Notes: generated by a model not told the origin, from the sequence alone. Positions 24,144-33,892 are shown, numbered from the stretch's first letter. The stretch is DNA of 64,000 nucleotides from Streptomyces sp. HNM0575 (GCF_012726265.1 NZ_JAASAG010000007.1:248001-312000), one strand, 5' to 3'. A program made the numbers and translations.

Positions 24144-26870
24144 GTGACTGAGAAGGCATCGAAGAAGGCACCGAAGAAGGCCTCGCAGCAGAAGGCACCG
24201 CGCCTGCTCCTGATGGACGGGCACTCCCTCGCCTACCGCGCGTTCTACGCCCTGCCCGTGGAGAACTTCTCCACCACCACGGGCCAGACGACGAACGCGA
24301 TCTACGGCTTCACATCGATGCTGTCGAACACACTGCGTGACGAGGAGCCGACGCACTTCGCGGTCGCCTTCGACGTCTCCCGCAAGACCTGGCGCTCCGC
24401 GGAGTTCACGGAGTACAAGGCGAACCGCTCCAAGGCGCCGGACGAGTTCAAGGGCCAGGTGGAGCTGATCGGCGAGCTGCTGGACGCGATGCGGGTGCCC
24501 CGCTTCGCAGTTGAGGGCTTCGAGGCCGACGACATCATCGCCACGCTCACCACGCAGGCCACCGCCGAGGGTTTCAAGGTCTCCATCGTCACCGGCGACC
24601 GGGACGCCCTCCAGCTCGTCAACGACGACGTCACGGTGCTCTATCCGACGAAGGGCGTCTCGGAGCTGACGCGCTTCACCCCGGAGAAGGTCTTCGAGAA
24701 GTACGGGCTGACGCCCGAGCAGTATCCGGACTTCGCCGCGCTGCGCGGCGACCCGTCCGACAACCTCCCCGGCATCCCGGGCGTGGGCGAGAAGACGGCC
24801 ACGAAGTGGATCAGCCAGTTCGGTTCCTTCGCCGAGCTGTCGCGCCGCGCGGAGGAGGTGAAGGGCAAGGCCGGTGAGAATCTGCGGGCGCACCTGGAGT
24901 CCGTGACGCTCAACCGCCATCTCACCGAGCTGGTGCGCGACGTCGAACTCACCAGCCGCCCCGAGGACTTGGAGCGCCTCGCCTACGACCGCGACACGCT
25001 GAACGTCGTGCTGGACGCCCTGGAATTCCGCCATCAGAACTTCCGGGAGCGGCTGTTCGCCGTCGACCCCGGCGCGCAGGAGGAGGAGACCGCCCCCACC
25101 GCGGAGGGCGTGGAGATCGACGGCACCGTGCTCGGCCCCGGCGAGCTGACCGGCTGGCTGGACGAGCACTCGGACGGCCCGCTCGGCCTGGCCACCGTCG
25201 ACGTGTGGAAGCTGGGCGCCGGCAGCGTCAGCGAGATCGCCCTCGCCGCCGCGGGCGGCCCGGCCGCCTGGTTCGACCCGGCTGAGCTGGACGAGGCGGA
25301 GGAGAAGGCGTTCTCCTCGTGGATCGCCGACGCCGGCCGTCCGAAGGTCGTCCACGACGCCAAGGCGATCATGCGGGTCTTCGCCGAGCACGGCTGGAGC
25401 GTCGACGGCGTCACGACGGACACGGCGCTCGCCGCGTATCTCGACAAGCCGGGCCGCCGCTCCTTCGACATGGACGCGCTGTCGGTGGAGTATCTGGGCC
25501 GCGAGCTCGGCCCGGCCGACGCGGGCGGCGGCCAGCTGGCGTTCGGCGTGGACGAGCAGGCCGAGGCCCAGGCGCTGATGCTCAAGGCCCGTACGATCCT
25601 CGACCTCGGCGACGTCCTGGAGGACAGGCTCCGGCAGGTCGGAGCCGCCGATCTGCTGCGCGACCTGGAGCTGCCGACGTCGGCGGTGCTGGCGCGGATG
25701 GAGCGCGCCGGGATCTGCGCCGACCGCGAGTGGCTGACGAGTCTGGAGCAGCAGTTCGCCGACGCCGCCGAGCAGGCGGTCAAGGACGCACATGCCGCCG
25801 TGGGCCACGAGTTCAACCTCGGCTCGCCCAAGCAGCTCCAGGAAGTGCTCTTCGGCGAGCTGGGCCTTCCCAAGACCAAGAAGACCAAGACCGGCTGGAC
25901 GACCGACGCCGACGCCCTGGCGTGGCTCGCCGCGCAGACCGAGCACGAGCTGCCGATGCTGATGCTGCGCTACCGGGAGCAGCAGAAGCTGCGCACCACG
26001 GTCGAGGGCCTGATCAAGACCATCGCCCCCGACGGCCGCATCCACACCAGCTTCAGCCAGACCGTCGCCGCGACGGGCCGCCTCTCCTCCACCGACCCCA
26101 ACTTGCAGAACGTGCCGATCCGTACGGACGAGGGCCGCGCCATCCGCCGTGCCTTCCGCGTCGGCGAGGGGTACGAGACGCTGATGACGGCGGACTACAG
26201 CCAGATCGAGCTGCGCGTGATGGCGCACATGTCGGACGACGAGAAGCTCATCGAGGCCATCACCTCCGGGGAGAATCTCCACACCACGGTCGCCTCCCAG
26301 GTCTTCGACGTCACCGAGGCCCAGGTCGACGCCGAGATGCGCCGCAAGATCAAGGCCATGTCGTACGGACTGGCCTACGGGCTCTCCGCCTTCGGCCTCT
26401 CCCAGCAGCTCGGCATCACACCGGACGAGGCCCGCAAGCTGATGGACGACTACTTCGAGCGCTTCGGCGGAGTGCGCGACTACCTGCACCGAGCCGTCGC
26501 CGAGGCCCGCGCCACCGGATACACCGAGACCATCAAGGGCCGCCGCCGCTATCTCCCCGACCTCAACAGCGACAATCGCCAACGCCGCGACATGGCCGAG
26601 CGGATGGCGCTCAACGCACCGATCCAGGGCACCGCCGCCGACATCGTCAAGCTGGCGATGCTGCGCGTGGACGCCGCGCTGCGTGCGGAGAAGCTGCGTT
26701 CGCGGATGCTGCTCCAGGTGCACGACGAGATCGTGCTGGAGATCGCCCCCGGTGAGCGGGAGGCGGTGGAGGAGCTGGTGTGCCGCGAGATGGCCGGCGC
26801 GGTCTCGCTGCGTGCGCCGCTGGACGTGTCGGTCGGCGTGGGCGACGACTGGGAGTCCGCCGCGCACTGA
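24144..26870 (+). CDS. polA: DNA polymerase I
   Basis: 908 residues. Fills gaps in excision repair and removes Okazaki primers. The 5'-nuclease domain (about 18-300) has LLLMDGHSLAYRAFYALP, the acidic motif FEADDIIATL and VTGDRDALQLV, and the HhH IPGVGEKTATKWI. The middle 3'-5' exonuclease-like domain (about 330-500) lacks the usual acidic residues, as in other actinobacteria, so proofreading is probably absent. The polymerase domain has motif A TADYSQIELRVM (near 684), motif B RRKIKAMSYGLAYGLS and motif C LLQVHDEIVLE (near 856). The GTG at 24144 has GGAGGA 8 bases upstream; the longer frame runs through the pseudogene. Confidence 0.97.
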   Translation: MTEKASKKAPKKASQQKAPRLLLMDGHSLAYRAFYALPVENFSTTTGQTTNAIYGFTSMLSNTLRDEEPTHFAVAFDVSRKTWRSAEFTEYKANRSKAPDEFKGQVELIGELLDAMRVPRFAVEGFEADDIIATLTTQATAEGFKVSIVTGDRDALQLVNDDVTVLYPTKGVSELTRFTPEKVFEKYGLTPEQYPDFAALRGDPSDNLPGIPGVGEKTATKWISQFGSFAELSRRAEEVKGKAGENLRAHLESVTLNRHLTELVRDVELTSRPEDLERLAYDRDTLNVVLDALEFRHQNFRERLFAVDPGAQEEETAPTAEGVEIDGTVLGPGELTGWLDEHSDGPLGLATVDVWKLGAGSVSEIALAAAGGPAAWFDPAELDEAEEKAFSSWIADAGRPKVVHDAKAIMRVFAEHGWSVDGVTTDTALAAYLDKPGRRSFDMDALSVEYLGRELGPADAGGGQLAFGVDEQAEAQALMLKARTILDLGDVLEDRLRQVGAADLLRDLELPTSAVLARMERAGICADREWLTSLEQQFADAAEQAVKDAHAAVGHEFNLGSPKQLQEVLFGELGLPKTKKTKTGWTTDADALAWLAAQTEHELPMLMLRYREQQKLRTTVEGLIKTIAPDGRIHTSFSQTVAATGRLSSTDPNLQNVPIRTDEGRAIRRAFRVGEGYETLMTADYSQIELRVMAHMSDDEKLIEAITSGENLHTTVASQVFDVTEAQVDAEMRRKIKAMSYGLAYGLSAFGLSQQLGITPDEARKLMDDYFERFGGVRDYLHRAVAEARATGYTETIKGRRRYLPDLNSDNRQRRDMAERMALNAPIQGTAADIVKLAMLRVDAALRAEKLRSRMLLQVHDEIVLEIAPGEREAVEELVCREMAGAVSLRAPLDVSVGVGDDWESAAH

Positions 26871-27073
26871 ACGGGCGGCACGGATCGCGGATCGAGTCCG
26901 GGGGCCGTACGCCCGGTCAGCGGCCGTACGCACGGTACGGGCCGAACCCGGCCCCGGCCGCGGCCTGTTGCCCGGCCCACGTCCGCCGTTGCCCCCGACC
27001 GGCAGACGGCGCACGGGAGTTGTCGTAGGGTCGCCGTGTCGAGCACAGCAGGACAGAGCAGGGGGTCCGGCAC

Positions 27074-28723
27074 ATGGCGCGGTATCGCGGGTTTCTCAGC
27101 AGCGGCAGAGTGCTCCGCCGCGGTGTGACCGGCACGGCCCTCGCCGCGGCGACGATGGCCGCGCTGACCGCGTCGCAGGCGCCCGGCGCCGAAGTGGACC
27201 ACCGCACCGGCGACGCCGGCAAGGAGCGCCCCGACGACGTACGGCCCGACCGGCCGGGCGACGACTCGTACCACACCGAGCTGCCGCCCCTGGAGTCCCC
27301 GGCGCCGCCCCGCACTTCACCCGGCCCGTCCGAGTCCGGCATCCCGGCGTCCGTCCTCGCCGCGTACAAGATGGCCGCCCGCTCCCTCGCCGCCTCCGAC
27401 CCCGCGTGCGGGCTGCGCTGGGAGCTGCTCGCCGCGATAGGCAAGGTCGAGTCGGGGCAGGCGCGCGGCGGAGCGGTCGACAAGGAGGGCACCACCCTCA
27501 AGCCGATCCTGGGCCCGGTGCTCAACGGTTCGCGCTACGCCCGCATTCACGACACCGACGGCGGCCGCCTCGACGGCGACAAGCGCTTCGACCGGGCCGT
27601 GGGGCCCATGCAGTTCATACCCTCGACGTGGTCGCGCTGGAGCGCCGACGGCAACGGCGACGGACAGCGCGATCCCGCCAACATCCAGGACGCCGCCCTG
27701 GCCGCCGCCGGCTATCTCTGCGCCGGGCAGCGGGACTTGGAGACGAAGTCCGGCCTGCACCGCTCGATCCTCAGCTACAACGACTCCGGGGCGTATCTGC
27801 GCACCGTCCTCGCCTGGTACGACTTCTACCGCAAGGGCACCCACGAGATCCCCGACGGCACGGGACCGCTTCCCGACTCCCCGGGCGCGGGCGTCACCGA
27901 GGGCACCGGCAAGGGCAAGCACGGGGGCAAGGGCAAGGGCTCCCACGACGGTTCCGGATCGCACAAGCCCGGCAAGGGCGGCGGAAAGGGCGACGGCGGC
28001 AGCGGCGGCGGTGACGACTCGCACGCTCCCGCCCCCGGCACCCCCACCGCTCTGAAGCCGGTGCTGGCCGGCCCCCTCACCGCCTACACGGGGGAGAAGT
28101 TCGAGCAGCGCCCCCGCGTACGGGCCGTCGACAAGTCGGGCAAGGCCGTCGACGGCGTCCGCGTCAAGTACACGATCAAGGGCAGCACCGGCGCCCGGTT
28201 CCCCGGAGACAAGACCGAGGCCACCATCCCCACCGGCGCCGACGGCACCGCCTCCGCGCCCGTCATCGACGCGGGGAAGCGCGCGGGCGACTTCACCGTC
28301 ACCGCCACCGCCGTCGGCCACGACCTGTCCGCCGCGACGATGAACGCCACCGTCTCCCCGAAGTACACCTTCGCCCGCACCCCCGATGGCCCGCTGAAGG
28401 CCCCGGTGGACTCGGAGTTCACCGAGATCAAGGTCAAGCTCGAACACGAGAAGGAAGCCGCCGCGGGCGTGCCGGTCACCGCCACCCTGATCGACAAGAG
28501 CGGCAAGGAGAACACCAAGGGCCCTTATTTCAAGGACCTGTTGGGCAACCCGGTCCGCAACCGCGCCGGTCTCAGCACCGGCGCGGGCGGAGTGTTCGGC
28601 GAGAAGGGAGTGCTCGAGCTGCCCGCCGTCCACACCGACGGCCACACCGGCACCTTCACCCTCCGCCTCACCACCGAGGACGGCTCCACGTACGACATCC
28701 CCCTCACCGTCACCGAAAAGTAG
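27074..28723 (+). CDS. Secreted lytic transglycosylase with Ig-like C-terminal domains
   Basis: 549 residues exported by a signal peptide (about 1-39, Ala-rich core). A lytic transglycosylase domain follows (about 95-260): WELLAAIGKVESGQ with the catalytic-type Glu, then RAVGPMQFIPSTWSRWSADG and AALAAAGYLCAGQRDL, the MltB-type pattern for cleaving peptidoglycan glycan strands. After a Gly/Lys/Ser linker, two Ig-like repeats (AVDKSGKAVDGVRVKYTI and later KVKLEHEKEAAAGVPVTATL) probably bind the wall or extend the enzyme. A TAGGGT box at about 27027 suggests its own promoter. Which glycan is cut is inferred from the family. Confidence 0.9.
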   Translation: MARYRGFLSSGRVLRRGVTGTALAAATMAALTASQAPGAEVDHRTGDAGKERPDDVRPDRPGDDSYHTELPPLESPAPPRTSPGPSESGIPASVLAAYKMAARSLAASDPACGLRWELLAAIGKVESGQARGGAVDKEGTTLKPILGPVLNGSRYARIHDTDGGRLDGDKRFDRAVGPMQFIPSTWSRWSADGNGDGQRDPANIQDAALAAAGYLCAGQRDLETKSGLHRSILSYNDSGAYLRTVLAWYDFYRKGTHEIPDGTGPLPDSPGAGVTEGTGKGKHGGKGKGSHDGSGSHKPGKGGGKGDGGSGGGDDSHAPAPGTPTALKPVLAGPLTAYTGEKFEQRPRVRAVDKSGKAVDGVRVKYTIKGSTGARFPGDKTEATIPTGADGTASAPVIDAGKRAGDFTVTATAVGHDLSAATMNATVSPKYTFARTPDGPLKAPVDSEFTEIKVKLEHEKEAAAGVPVTATLIDKSGKENTKGPYFKDLLGNPVRNRAGLSTGAGGVFGEKGVLELPAVHTDGHTGTFTLRLTTEDGSTYDIPLTVTEK

Positions 28724-28750
28724 TCGGCGGCATCCGCGGCAGCGGGGACG

Positions 28751-29377
28751 TCAGCCGTCGTCGGTCGGATAGTCGAACTTCCAGGGCAACACCCTGAAGT
28801 CGCCCGTGCCGCGCCGGACTTTCTCGTACGGTGCCGAACTCGCGCACTTCGCCAGTTCGTCGGGCTGGTCCGGCGTGCCGCCGTATGGGGCCCAGCTGTA
28901 GCCGACCCGGTCGCGGCCGCCCCGGTCCTGGACGGTGAACCCGACCCGCTTGCCCAGGATCTGCGGCAGGTCGGTTCCGGTGACGACGCCGGTGACGGTC
29001 GCCACCTTGCCGCCCGTCATCAGACAGTCGATGTGCCCTTCCGCGTACGCGCCCTTGCCGCCCGGCTTGTCGAGGTGGACGAAGCGGAACGTTCCCGTGG
29101 CCCGGGAAGGGTCGTTCCTGTCGGCCGCCGCGAGATGGGCGTCGAAGGTGAAGGTGACGTCCTCCGTGGTCTTGCGGAACATCTTCGCGCTGCCGGTGAG
29201 CGCGGCAGCCTCCCGTCCCTGGGAATCCGGACGGCCGTGTCCGGCCTGACGCGTTGCACCGGCCCCGGCACCGGCACCGGTGGCCGTGGCCGCCCCCGCC
29301 CCTGAAAACCCTGTGACCATCAGCAGCGTGGCCCCGAGCGCGATTACGCGGGTGGTGTTCATGACTCTGCGGTTCAA
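28751..29377 (-). CDS. Secreted protein of unknown function
   Basis: 208 residues with a signal peptide (TRVIALGATLLMVTGFSGAG) and a Gly/Ala-rich cleavage region. The mature part is a beta-rich domain (TTEDVTFTFDAHLAAADR, GTFRFVHLDKPGGKG, GYSWAPYGGTPDQPDELAKC) with two Cys (DCLMTGG and AKCASS) that may pair. I do not recognise the family. A TTG start at 29377 is favoured by a GGAGGGGGAG site 5 bases upstream; the in-frame ATG at 29362 is the alternative. It is convergent with the transglycosylase gene, the stops being 27 bp apart. Confidence 0.75.
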   Translation of the reverse strand: MNRRVMNTTRVIALGATLLMVTGFSGAGAATATGAGAGAGATRQAGHGRPDSQGREAAALTGSAKMFRKTTEDVTFTFDAHLAAADRNDPSRATGTFRFVHLDKPGGKGAYAEGHIDCLMTGGKVATVTGVVTGTDLPQILGKRVGFTVQDRGGRDRVGYSWAPYGGTPDQPDELAKCASSAPYEKVRRGTGDFRVLPWKFDYPTDDG

Positions 29378-29746
29378 GTGGGCTCCCCCTCCGACGTGCT
29401 CGCCCGGTACGTCCGGACCCCAACAGGGTGCTGCGGAACGGTGGTTCGCCGCGTCGTCCCGCGGTCGTCAGGTGAACTCCCCCTCCGGACGGTGAAATGC
29501 CACGGCACTGCTCCTGCGGACCGACGGGTCGTGCGACCACGGGCGCATGAGCGGCCTCCCTGCACCGGGCCGCCCGGCCGGTCTTGTGCGGTCAGCCGAC
29601 GACGGCCGCGAGGGAGCACATCGAATCTCTCGCCCGGAGGTACCTCGGTGCGCCGTGTTCCCGGCACGGGGCGGAGGACCGTGGCGGACCCCCGTCCGGA
29701 AACCGCCACCCACCGCCCGGCGCATCCGTCACGTGTGCGGGTCGTG
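29378..29746. other. 369-bp gap without a gene
   Basis: Between two minus-strand genes. Apart from the hairpin at 29681-29709, I see no convincing reading frame or repeat. It should hold the promoter of the secreted-protein gene. Confidence 0.6.
29681..29709 (-). terminator. Hairpin after the methyltransferase gene
   Basis: GTGGCGG / CCGCCAC, a 7-bp stem with a 15-nt loop, 38 bp beyond the stop of the minus-strand methyltransferase gene. Confidence 0.5.
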
Positions 29747-30652
29747 TCACTGTCCTTCGTCGCGCTCGCAGACGAAGATCGCCGTCCCCGGGATCAGCCG
29801 CCCCCGCAGGGGCGACCAGCCGCCCCACTCCTGCGTGTTCCAGTCCGGCCACTCCGGTTCGACGACGTCCAGCAGCCGGAAGCCCGCGTCCACCAGGTCC
29901 CGCACCCGGTCGCCCATGGTGCGGTGGTGCTCGACATAGACCGCGCGCCCCTGCTCGTCCTCCTCCACATACGGAGTCCGGTCGAAGTACGAGCCGATCA
30001 GCGTCAGCCCCTCCGGCCCCGGCTCGTCCGGCAGGGCCCAGCGCACCGGATGCGTCACCGAGAACACCCAGCGCCCGCCCGGCTTCAGCACCCGCCGCAC
30101 CTCCCGCAGCACACGCACCGGATCGGCGACGAACGGCAGCGCCCCGTACGCCGAGCAGGCCGCGTCGAACGAGCCGTCGGCGAACGGCAGCGCCCGCGCG
30201 TCGGCCTCCACCAGCGGCAGAGACGCCCGCCGCCCCGTGCCGTCACCGCCGCCGATCCGCAGCGCGTGCTGAAGCTGCCGGTGCGAGAGGTCCAGCGCCA
30301 CGGGAAGCGCACCCTGGGCGGCAAGCCACCGCGAGCACTGCGCCGCCCCGGCCCCCACCTCCAGCACCCGCAGGCCGCGCAACTCCCCGGCCGCACCGAG
30401 CAGTCGCGCGTCCGCCTCGTCCAGCCCCTCGGGGCACCACACGAAGCGGGCGTCGCCGAGGAAGGCGCCGTGGTCGTCCTGGTACTCGTCGGCGTTCCGG
30501 TCCCACCAGCCGCGGTTCGCCCGGCTGCTCTCGGCGCCTCCGGCGTCCCGGCGCACGGCCGCCGGCTCGGCTTCCGCCTCCGCTCCGGGCCCGTGGGCGG
30601 CCTGCGCCGCGTGGGCCGTCGTGAAGTTCCTGCCGCCGTCGTATTGGATCAT
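29747..30652 (-). CDS. Class I SAM-dependent methyltransferase
   Basis: 301 residues. Motif I LRVLEVGAGAAQCSRWLAAQ (about 94-113), the acidic end of strand 2 (ALDLSHRQLQ), motif II region VEADARALPFADGSFDAACS, and motif III VLREVRRVLKPGGRWVFSV mark a UbiE/class I methyltransferase. The segment RGWWDRNADEYQDDHG before motif I is typical of a small actinobacterial group with unknown substrate. The first 40 residues are Ala/Glu-rich and could be a tail before the real domain. It starts 350 bp from rpsA in the opposite direction. The methyl acceptor is unknown. Confidence 0.88.
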   Translation of the reverse strand: MIQYDGGRNFTTAHAAQAAHGPGAEAEAEPAAVRRDAGGAESSRANRGWWDRNADEYQDDHGAFLGDARFVWCPEGLDEADARLLGAAGELRGLRVLEVGAGAAQCSRWLAAQGALPVALDLSHRQLQHALRIGGGDGTGRRASLPLVEADARALPFADGSFDAACSAYGALPFVADPVRVLREVRRVLKPGGRWVFSVTHPVRWALPDEPGPEGLTLIGSYFDRTPYVEEDEQGRAVYVEHHRTMGDRVRDLVDAGFRLLDVVEPEWPDWNTQEWGGWSPLRGRLIPGTAIFVCERDEGQ

Positions 30653-31004
30653 CGGGCCCGCCGCCGTACTCTCAGAGCTATAACTTGTCGCCGTGGGGGC
30701 TCAGGGACGCCGCTCAGTGCCGCAAGGGGTGCACGCTGTTACGGGCGCGCCGGTTATGGGACGTTCCACCCCAGCTGTGCTCTTTCGCGCATTGACCATG
30801 CCCAGTGGCCCCCGTATGCTACAAGTTGCGCTGCGGGCCTGCGTGCCTCGGACGGAGCAGGCCGCGCTCGCATCGGTGGTGTATCCCCTCGGGTCTGTGG
30901 CTCTCAAGGCTGTGTCCGGCTGGCGTGCATGCGCGGTGCGATAACGGGCTCTCGGCGTAGCAGGACCTACGACTTCATGTCCGTACCCGGAGACCCTTTC
31001 ACAC
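30653..31004. other. 352-bp divergent intergenic region before rpsA
   Basis: No gene is seen. It holds the rpsA promoter (30792-30820) and the leader that follows, and a TTATAG-type -10 candidate near 30678 on the minus strand for the methyltransferase. Confidence 0.6.
30792..30820 (+). promoter_or_regulatory. rpsA promoter (HrdB/sigma70-like)
   Basis: TTGACC, a 17-bp spacer, then TATGCT. This is the closest match to the vegetative consensus in the window and points to rpsA. A start near 30827 would give a leader of about 178 nt. Confidence 0.7.
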
Positions 31005-32543
31005 ATGACGAGCAGCACCGAGACCACCGCCACCAGTCCGCAGGTTGCGGTAAACGACATCGGTTCCGAGGAAGCCTTCCTCGCCGCGATCGACGAGACG
31101 ATCAAGTACTTCAACGACGGCGACATCGTCGACGGCGTCATCGTGAAGGTCGACCGGGACGAGGTCCTGCTCGACATCGGTTACAAGACCGAAGGCGTCA
31201 TCCCGTCCCGCGAACTGTCGATCAAGCACGACGTCGACCCCAACGAGGTCGTTGCCGTCGGTGACGAGATCGAGGCCCTCGTTCTCCAGAAGGAGGACAA
31301 GGAGGGGCGCCTGATCCTCTCGAAGAAGCGCGCGCAGTACGAGCGTGCGTGGGGCACCATCGAGAAGATCAAGGAAGAGGACGGCATCGTCACCGGCACC
31401 GTCATCGAGGTCGTCAAGGGCGGCCTCATCCTCGACATCGGCCTGCGGGGCTTCCTGCCGGCCTCCCTGGTCGAGATGCGCCGTGTCCGCGACCTTCAGC
31501 CGTACGTCGGCAAGGAGCTCGAGGCGAAGATCATCGAGCTCGACAAGAACCGCAACAACGTGGTTCTCTCCCGCCGTGCCTGGCTGGAGCAGACGCAGAG
31601 CGAGGTCCGCCAGACCTTCCTCACCACCCTCCAGAAGGGCCAGGTGCGCTCCGGCGTCGTCTCCTCCATCGTCAACTTCGGCGCCTTCGTCGACCTTGGC
31701 GGTGTGGACGGACTGGTCCACGTCTCCGAGCTGTCCTGGAAGCACATCGACCACCCCTCCGAGGTCGTCGAGGTCGGCCAGGAGGTCACGGTCGAGGTCC
31801 TGGACGTCGACATGGACCGCGAGCGCGTCTCCCTGTCGCTCAAGGCGACTCAGGAAGACCCGTGGCAGCAGTTCGCCCGTACGCACCAGATCGGCCAGGT
31901 CGTTCCCGGCAAGGTCACGAAGCTGGTTCCGTTCGGCGCGTTCGTCCGCGTCGACGAGGGCATCGAGGGCCTGGTCCACATCTCCGAGCTGGCCGAGCGC
32001 CACGTGGAGATCCCGGAGCAGGTCGTCCAGGTCAACGACGAGATCTTCGTCAAGGTCATCGACATCGACCTGGAGCGCCGCCGCATCAGCCTCTCGCTGA
32101 AGCAGGCCAACGAGTCCTTCGGCGCCGACCCGACCACGGTCGACTTCGACCCGACGCTCTACGGCATGGCCGCGTCCTACGACGACCAGGGCAACTACAT
32201 CTACCCCGAGGGCTTCGACCCCGAGGCCAACGACTGGCTGGAGGGGTACGAGAAGCAGCGCGAGGAGTGGGAGCGCCAGTACGCCGAGGCGCAGCAGCGC
32301 TTCGAGCAGCACCAGGCGCAGGTCATCAAGTCCCGCGAGGCCGACGAGCAGGCGGCTGCCGAGGGTGCCGGTTCCGGCGGCGGCAACGCCCAGCCCCAGC
32401 AGGGCGGCGGCAACTCCGGCGGCGGCCAGGCAGGCGGCTCCGGTGGCTCGTACTCCTCCGAGACGAACGACGACTCCGGTGCGCTCGCATCGGACGAGGC
32501 CCTGGCGGCGCTTCGCGAGAAGCTCGCAGGCGGCCAGAGCTGA
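31005..32543 (+). CDS. rpsA: 30S ribosomal protein S1
   Basis: 512 residues. Binds mRNA at the 30S platform and helps start translation. Four S1 RNA-binding repeats are seen: GDIVDGVIVKVDRDEVLLDI (from about 38), GTVIEVVKGGLILDIGLRGF (about 127), GVVSSIVNFGAFVDLGGVDG (about 213) and GKVTKLVPFGAFVRVDEGIE (about 300). The last two have the strongest RNA-binding patterns. The C-terminal 150 residues are acidic then Gly/Gln-rich (SGGGNAQPQQGGGNSGGG), usual in actinobacteria, with fewer repeats than E. coli (six). A strong promoter, long leader and strong terminator frame it as a single-gene unit. Codon use is highly C-biased, fitting high expression. Confidence 0.98.
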   Translation: MTSSTETTATSPQVAVNDIGSEEAFLAAIDETIKYFNDGDIVDGVIVKVDRDEVLLDIGYKTEGVIPSRELSIKHDVDPNEVVAVGDEIEALVLQKEDKEGRLILSKKRAQYERAWGTIEKIKEEDGIVTGTVIEVVKGGLILDIGLRGFLPASLVEMRRVRDLQPYVGKELEAKIIELDKNRNNVVLSRRAWLEQTQSEVRQTFLTTLQKGQVRSGVVSSIVNFGAFVDLGGVDGLVHVSELSWKHIDHPSEVVEVGQEVTVEVLDVDMDRERVSLSLKATQEDPWQQFARTHQIGQVVPGKVTKLVPFGAFVRVDEGIEGLVHISELAERHVEIPEQVVQVNDEIFVKVIDIDLERRRISLSLKQANESFGADPTTVDFDPTLYGMAASYDDQGNYIYPEGFDPEANDWLEGYEKQREEWERQYAEAQQRFEQHQAQVIKSREADEQAAAEGAGSGGGNAQPQQGGGNSGGGQAGGSGGSYSSETNDDSGALASDEALAALREKLAGGQS

Positions 32544-32583
32544 CCGCTCGCTTACCGCGTGAGCGGTAGCTGACGAACAGCGG

Positions 32584-32620
32584 ATGGGGCCCGCTCCTTC
32601 ACGGAGCGGGCCCCATCTTT
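32584..32620. terminator. Strong rpsA terminator, bidirectional
   Basis: A 14-bp stem ATGGGGCCCGCTCC / GGAGCGGGCCCCAT with a 5-nt loop and CTTT after it on the plus strand. It lies between convergent rpsA and the secreted beta-helix gene. Confidence 0.9.
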
Positions 32621-32644
32621 GCGTTGTCCCTGCGTCCGGCCGGT

Positions 32645-33643
32645 TCAGTCGGAGACGGGGACTCCGGGGTTGGTGAGGCCCTTTCCACCGGTGACGCTGT
32701 TGTCGCGGGTCACCGTCGCCGGGCAGCTCTTCGCGTCGTAGTTGACGACGTTGATGGCGTACTGGCCGTCGCCCTTGGCGCCGCTCAGGTCGGAGGAGTT
32801 GCCGTGGAAGACGGTGCCGCAGCCCCAGCCCTTCACCGCGTCGTGGACCTCGAAGCCGTTGTTGGTGGTCTTGCGGCCCTTGTTGTTCTCGACGAGGACG
32901 TCGTTGCCCTTGATGTCCACCCAGGAGTCGTCGTAGTTGGCGCCGGTGAGTCCGCTGCCGTCGAAGGTGTTGCCGATGATCTGTGCTCCGGTGGTGCCTT
33001 CCTTGATGTCGATGTTCTCGCCGCCGATGCCCGGGCCGAGGGTGTTGTTCTTGATGACCACGCCGTCGCTCTTGTCGCTGGTGCCGCCCGCGCTGCCGAC
33101 GTAGACCCCCTCGCCCATGCCGCGACCGTTCTTCCCGGTGTCGCGCACCGTCGAGTCGGTGATCGATCCGTCGGAGCTGGACTTGCGCCAGTGCACACCC
33201 TCCATGTCGAGGTCGTGCACGGTCACGCCGTCGATGTGCACGCCGTTGGAGGCGTCCATCACGATGCCCTTCTGGCCGCCCGTGACCGTGAACCCGTGGA
33301 GCTTCCAGTTGGAGGCGCCCTCCAGGTGGAGCCCGTAGCCGCCGCTCGCTGTCAGTACGGCGTCGGCGGAGCCGGTGAGTGTGATGGGTGCGCTCTTGCT
33401 GCCGGCGTTGGTGGTCTCGAAGTTGCCCTTGTAGGTGCCGGCGGCGAGTTCGATGGTGTCGCCTGCCTTGGCGCTCGTGAGGGCGTCCTTGAGTTCGTCG
33501 GCGTTCGAGACGCTGATTACGGCGGCCGTCGTGCTGCCGGAGCCGGAGGGTGTTCCGGCCGCTGCTGAGGCGGCGGCGAAGGCGCCGGCGCCCACTACGA
33601 CGGTGGCGGCCGTCGCTGCGGAGACGAGTCGGGGGATGCGCAT
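32645..33643 (-). CDS. Secreted pectate-lyase-like parallel beta-helix protein
   Basis: 332 residues with a signal peptide (LVSAATAATVVVGAGAFAAA). The mature part is a right-handed parallel beta-helix: ADELKDALTSAKAGDTIELA, GTYKGNFETTNAGSKSAPIT, then coils such as NWKLHGFTVTGGQKGIVMDA and GVVIKNNTLGPGIGGENIDI. It resembles PL9-type pectate lyases and related alginate or polysaccharide lyases; a cluster of acidic and Lys residues lies on the coils, but I cannot name the catalytic set. Two late Cys (GWGCGTVF, KSCPATV) may form a disulfide. The ATG at 33643 has GAGGAG 6 bases upstream. Confidence 0.85.
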   Translation of the reverse strand: MRIPRLVSAATAATVVVGAGAFAAASAAAGTPSGSGSTTAAVISVSNADELKDALTSAKAGDTIELAAGTYKGNFETTNAGSKSAPITLTGSADAVLTASGGYGLHLEGASNWKLHGFTVTGGQKGIVMDASNGVHIDGVTVHDLDMEGVHWRKSSSDGSITDSTVRDTGKNGRGMGEGVYVGSAGGTSDKSDGVVIKNNTLGPGIGGENIDIKEGTTGAQIIGNTFDGSGLTGANYDDSWVDIKGNDVLVENNKGRKTTNNGFEVHDAVKGWGCGTVFHGNSSDLSGAKGDGQYAINVVNYDAKSCPATVTRDNSVTGGKGLTNPGVPVSD

Positions 33644-33892
33644 GGGGGGCTCCTCAGGAAGGGAAGTCAGGGTCTGGCGGTCACATATGAGAACGCCAGA
33701 CGTGAATGTGAACTGCGGTTGCCGAGGAAAGTAGAGCCGCCGCATCAGGCCGTCAAGGCGGGGGCGAGGATGAGTCAGGAAACTTCGCGTTCTGGCGCGA
33801 AGGCATCGCCCCGGTCCGCTTCCGCCGTGGGGAATGCCCGTGGCCCTTCCCGCCGTTGTCCCGGGAGAACGCAACAAGAAGGGGCGCCAGCA

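Noticed and set aside
26900..26945. GGCCGTACG repeats as a polA terminator
   Set aside because: The possible stem has bulges and the copies are direct rather than inverted, so I do not list it as a feature.
23502..27014. A very long minus-strand frame opposite polA
   Set aside because: The polA motifs on the plus strand are decisive; the frame is a by-product of GC-rich third positions. Only its last part coincides with the separate molybdopterin remnant.
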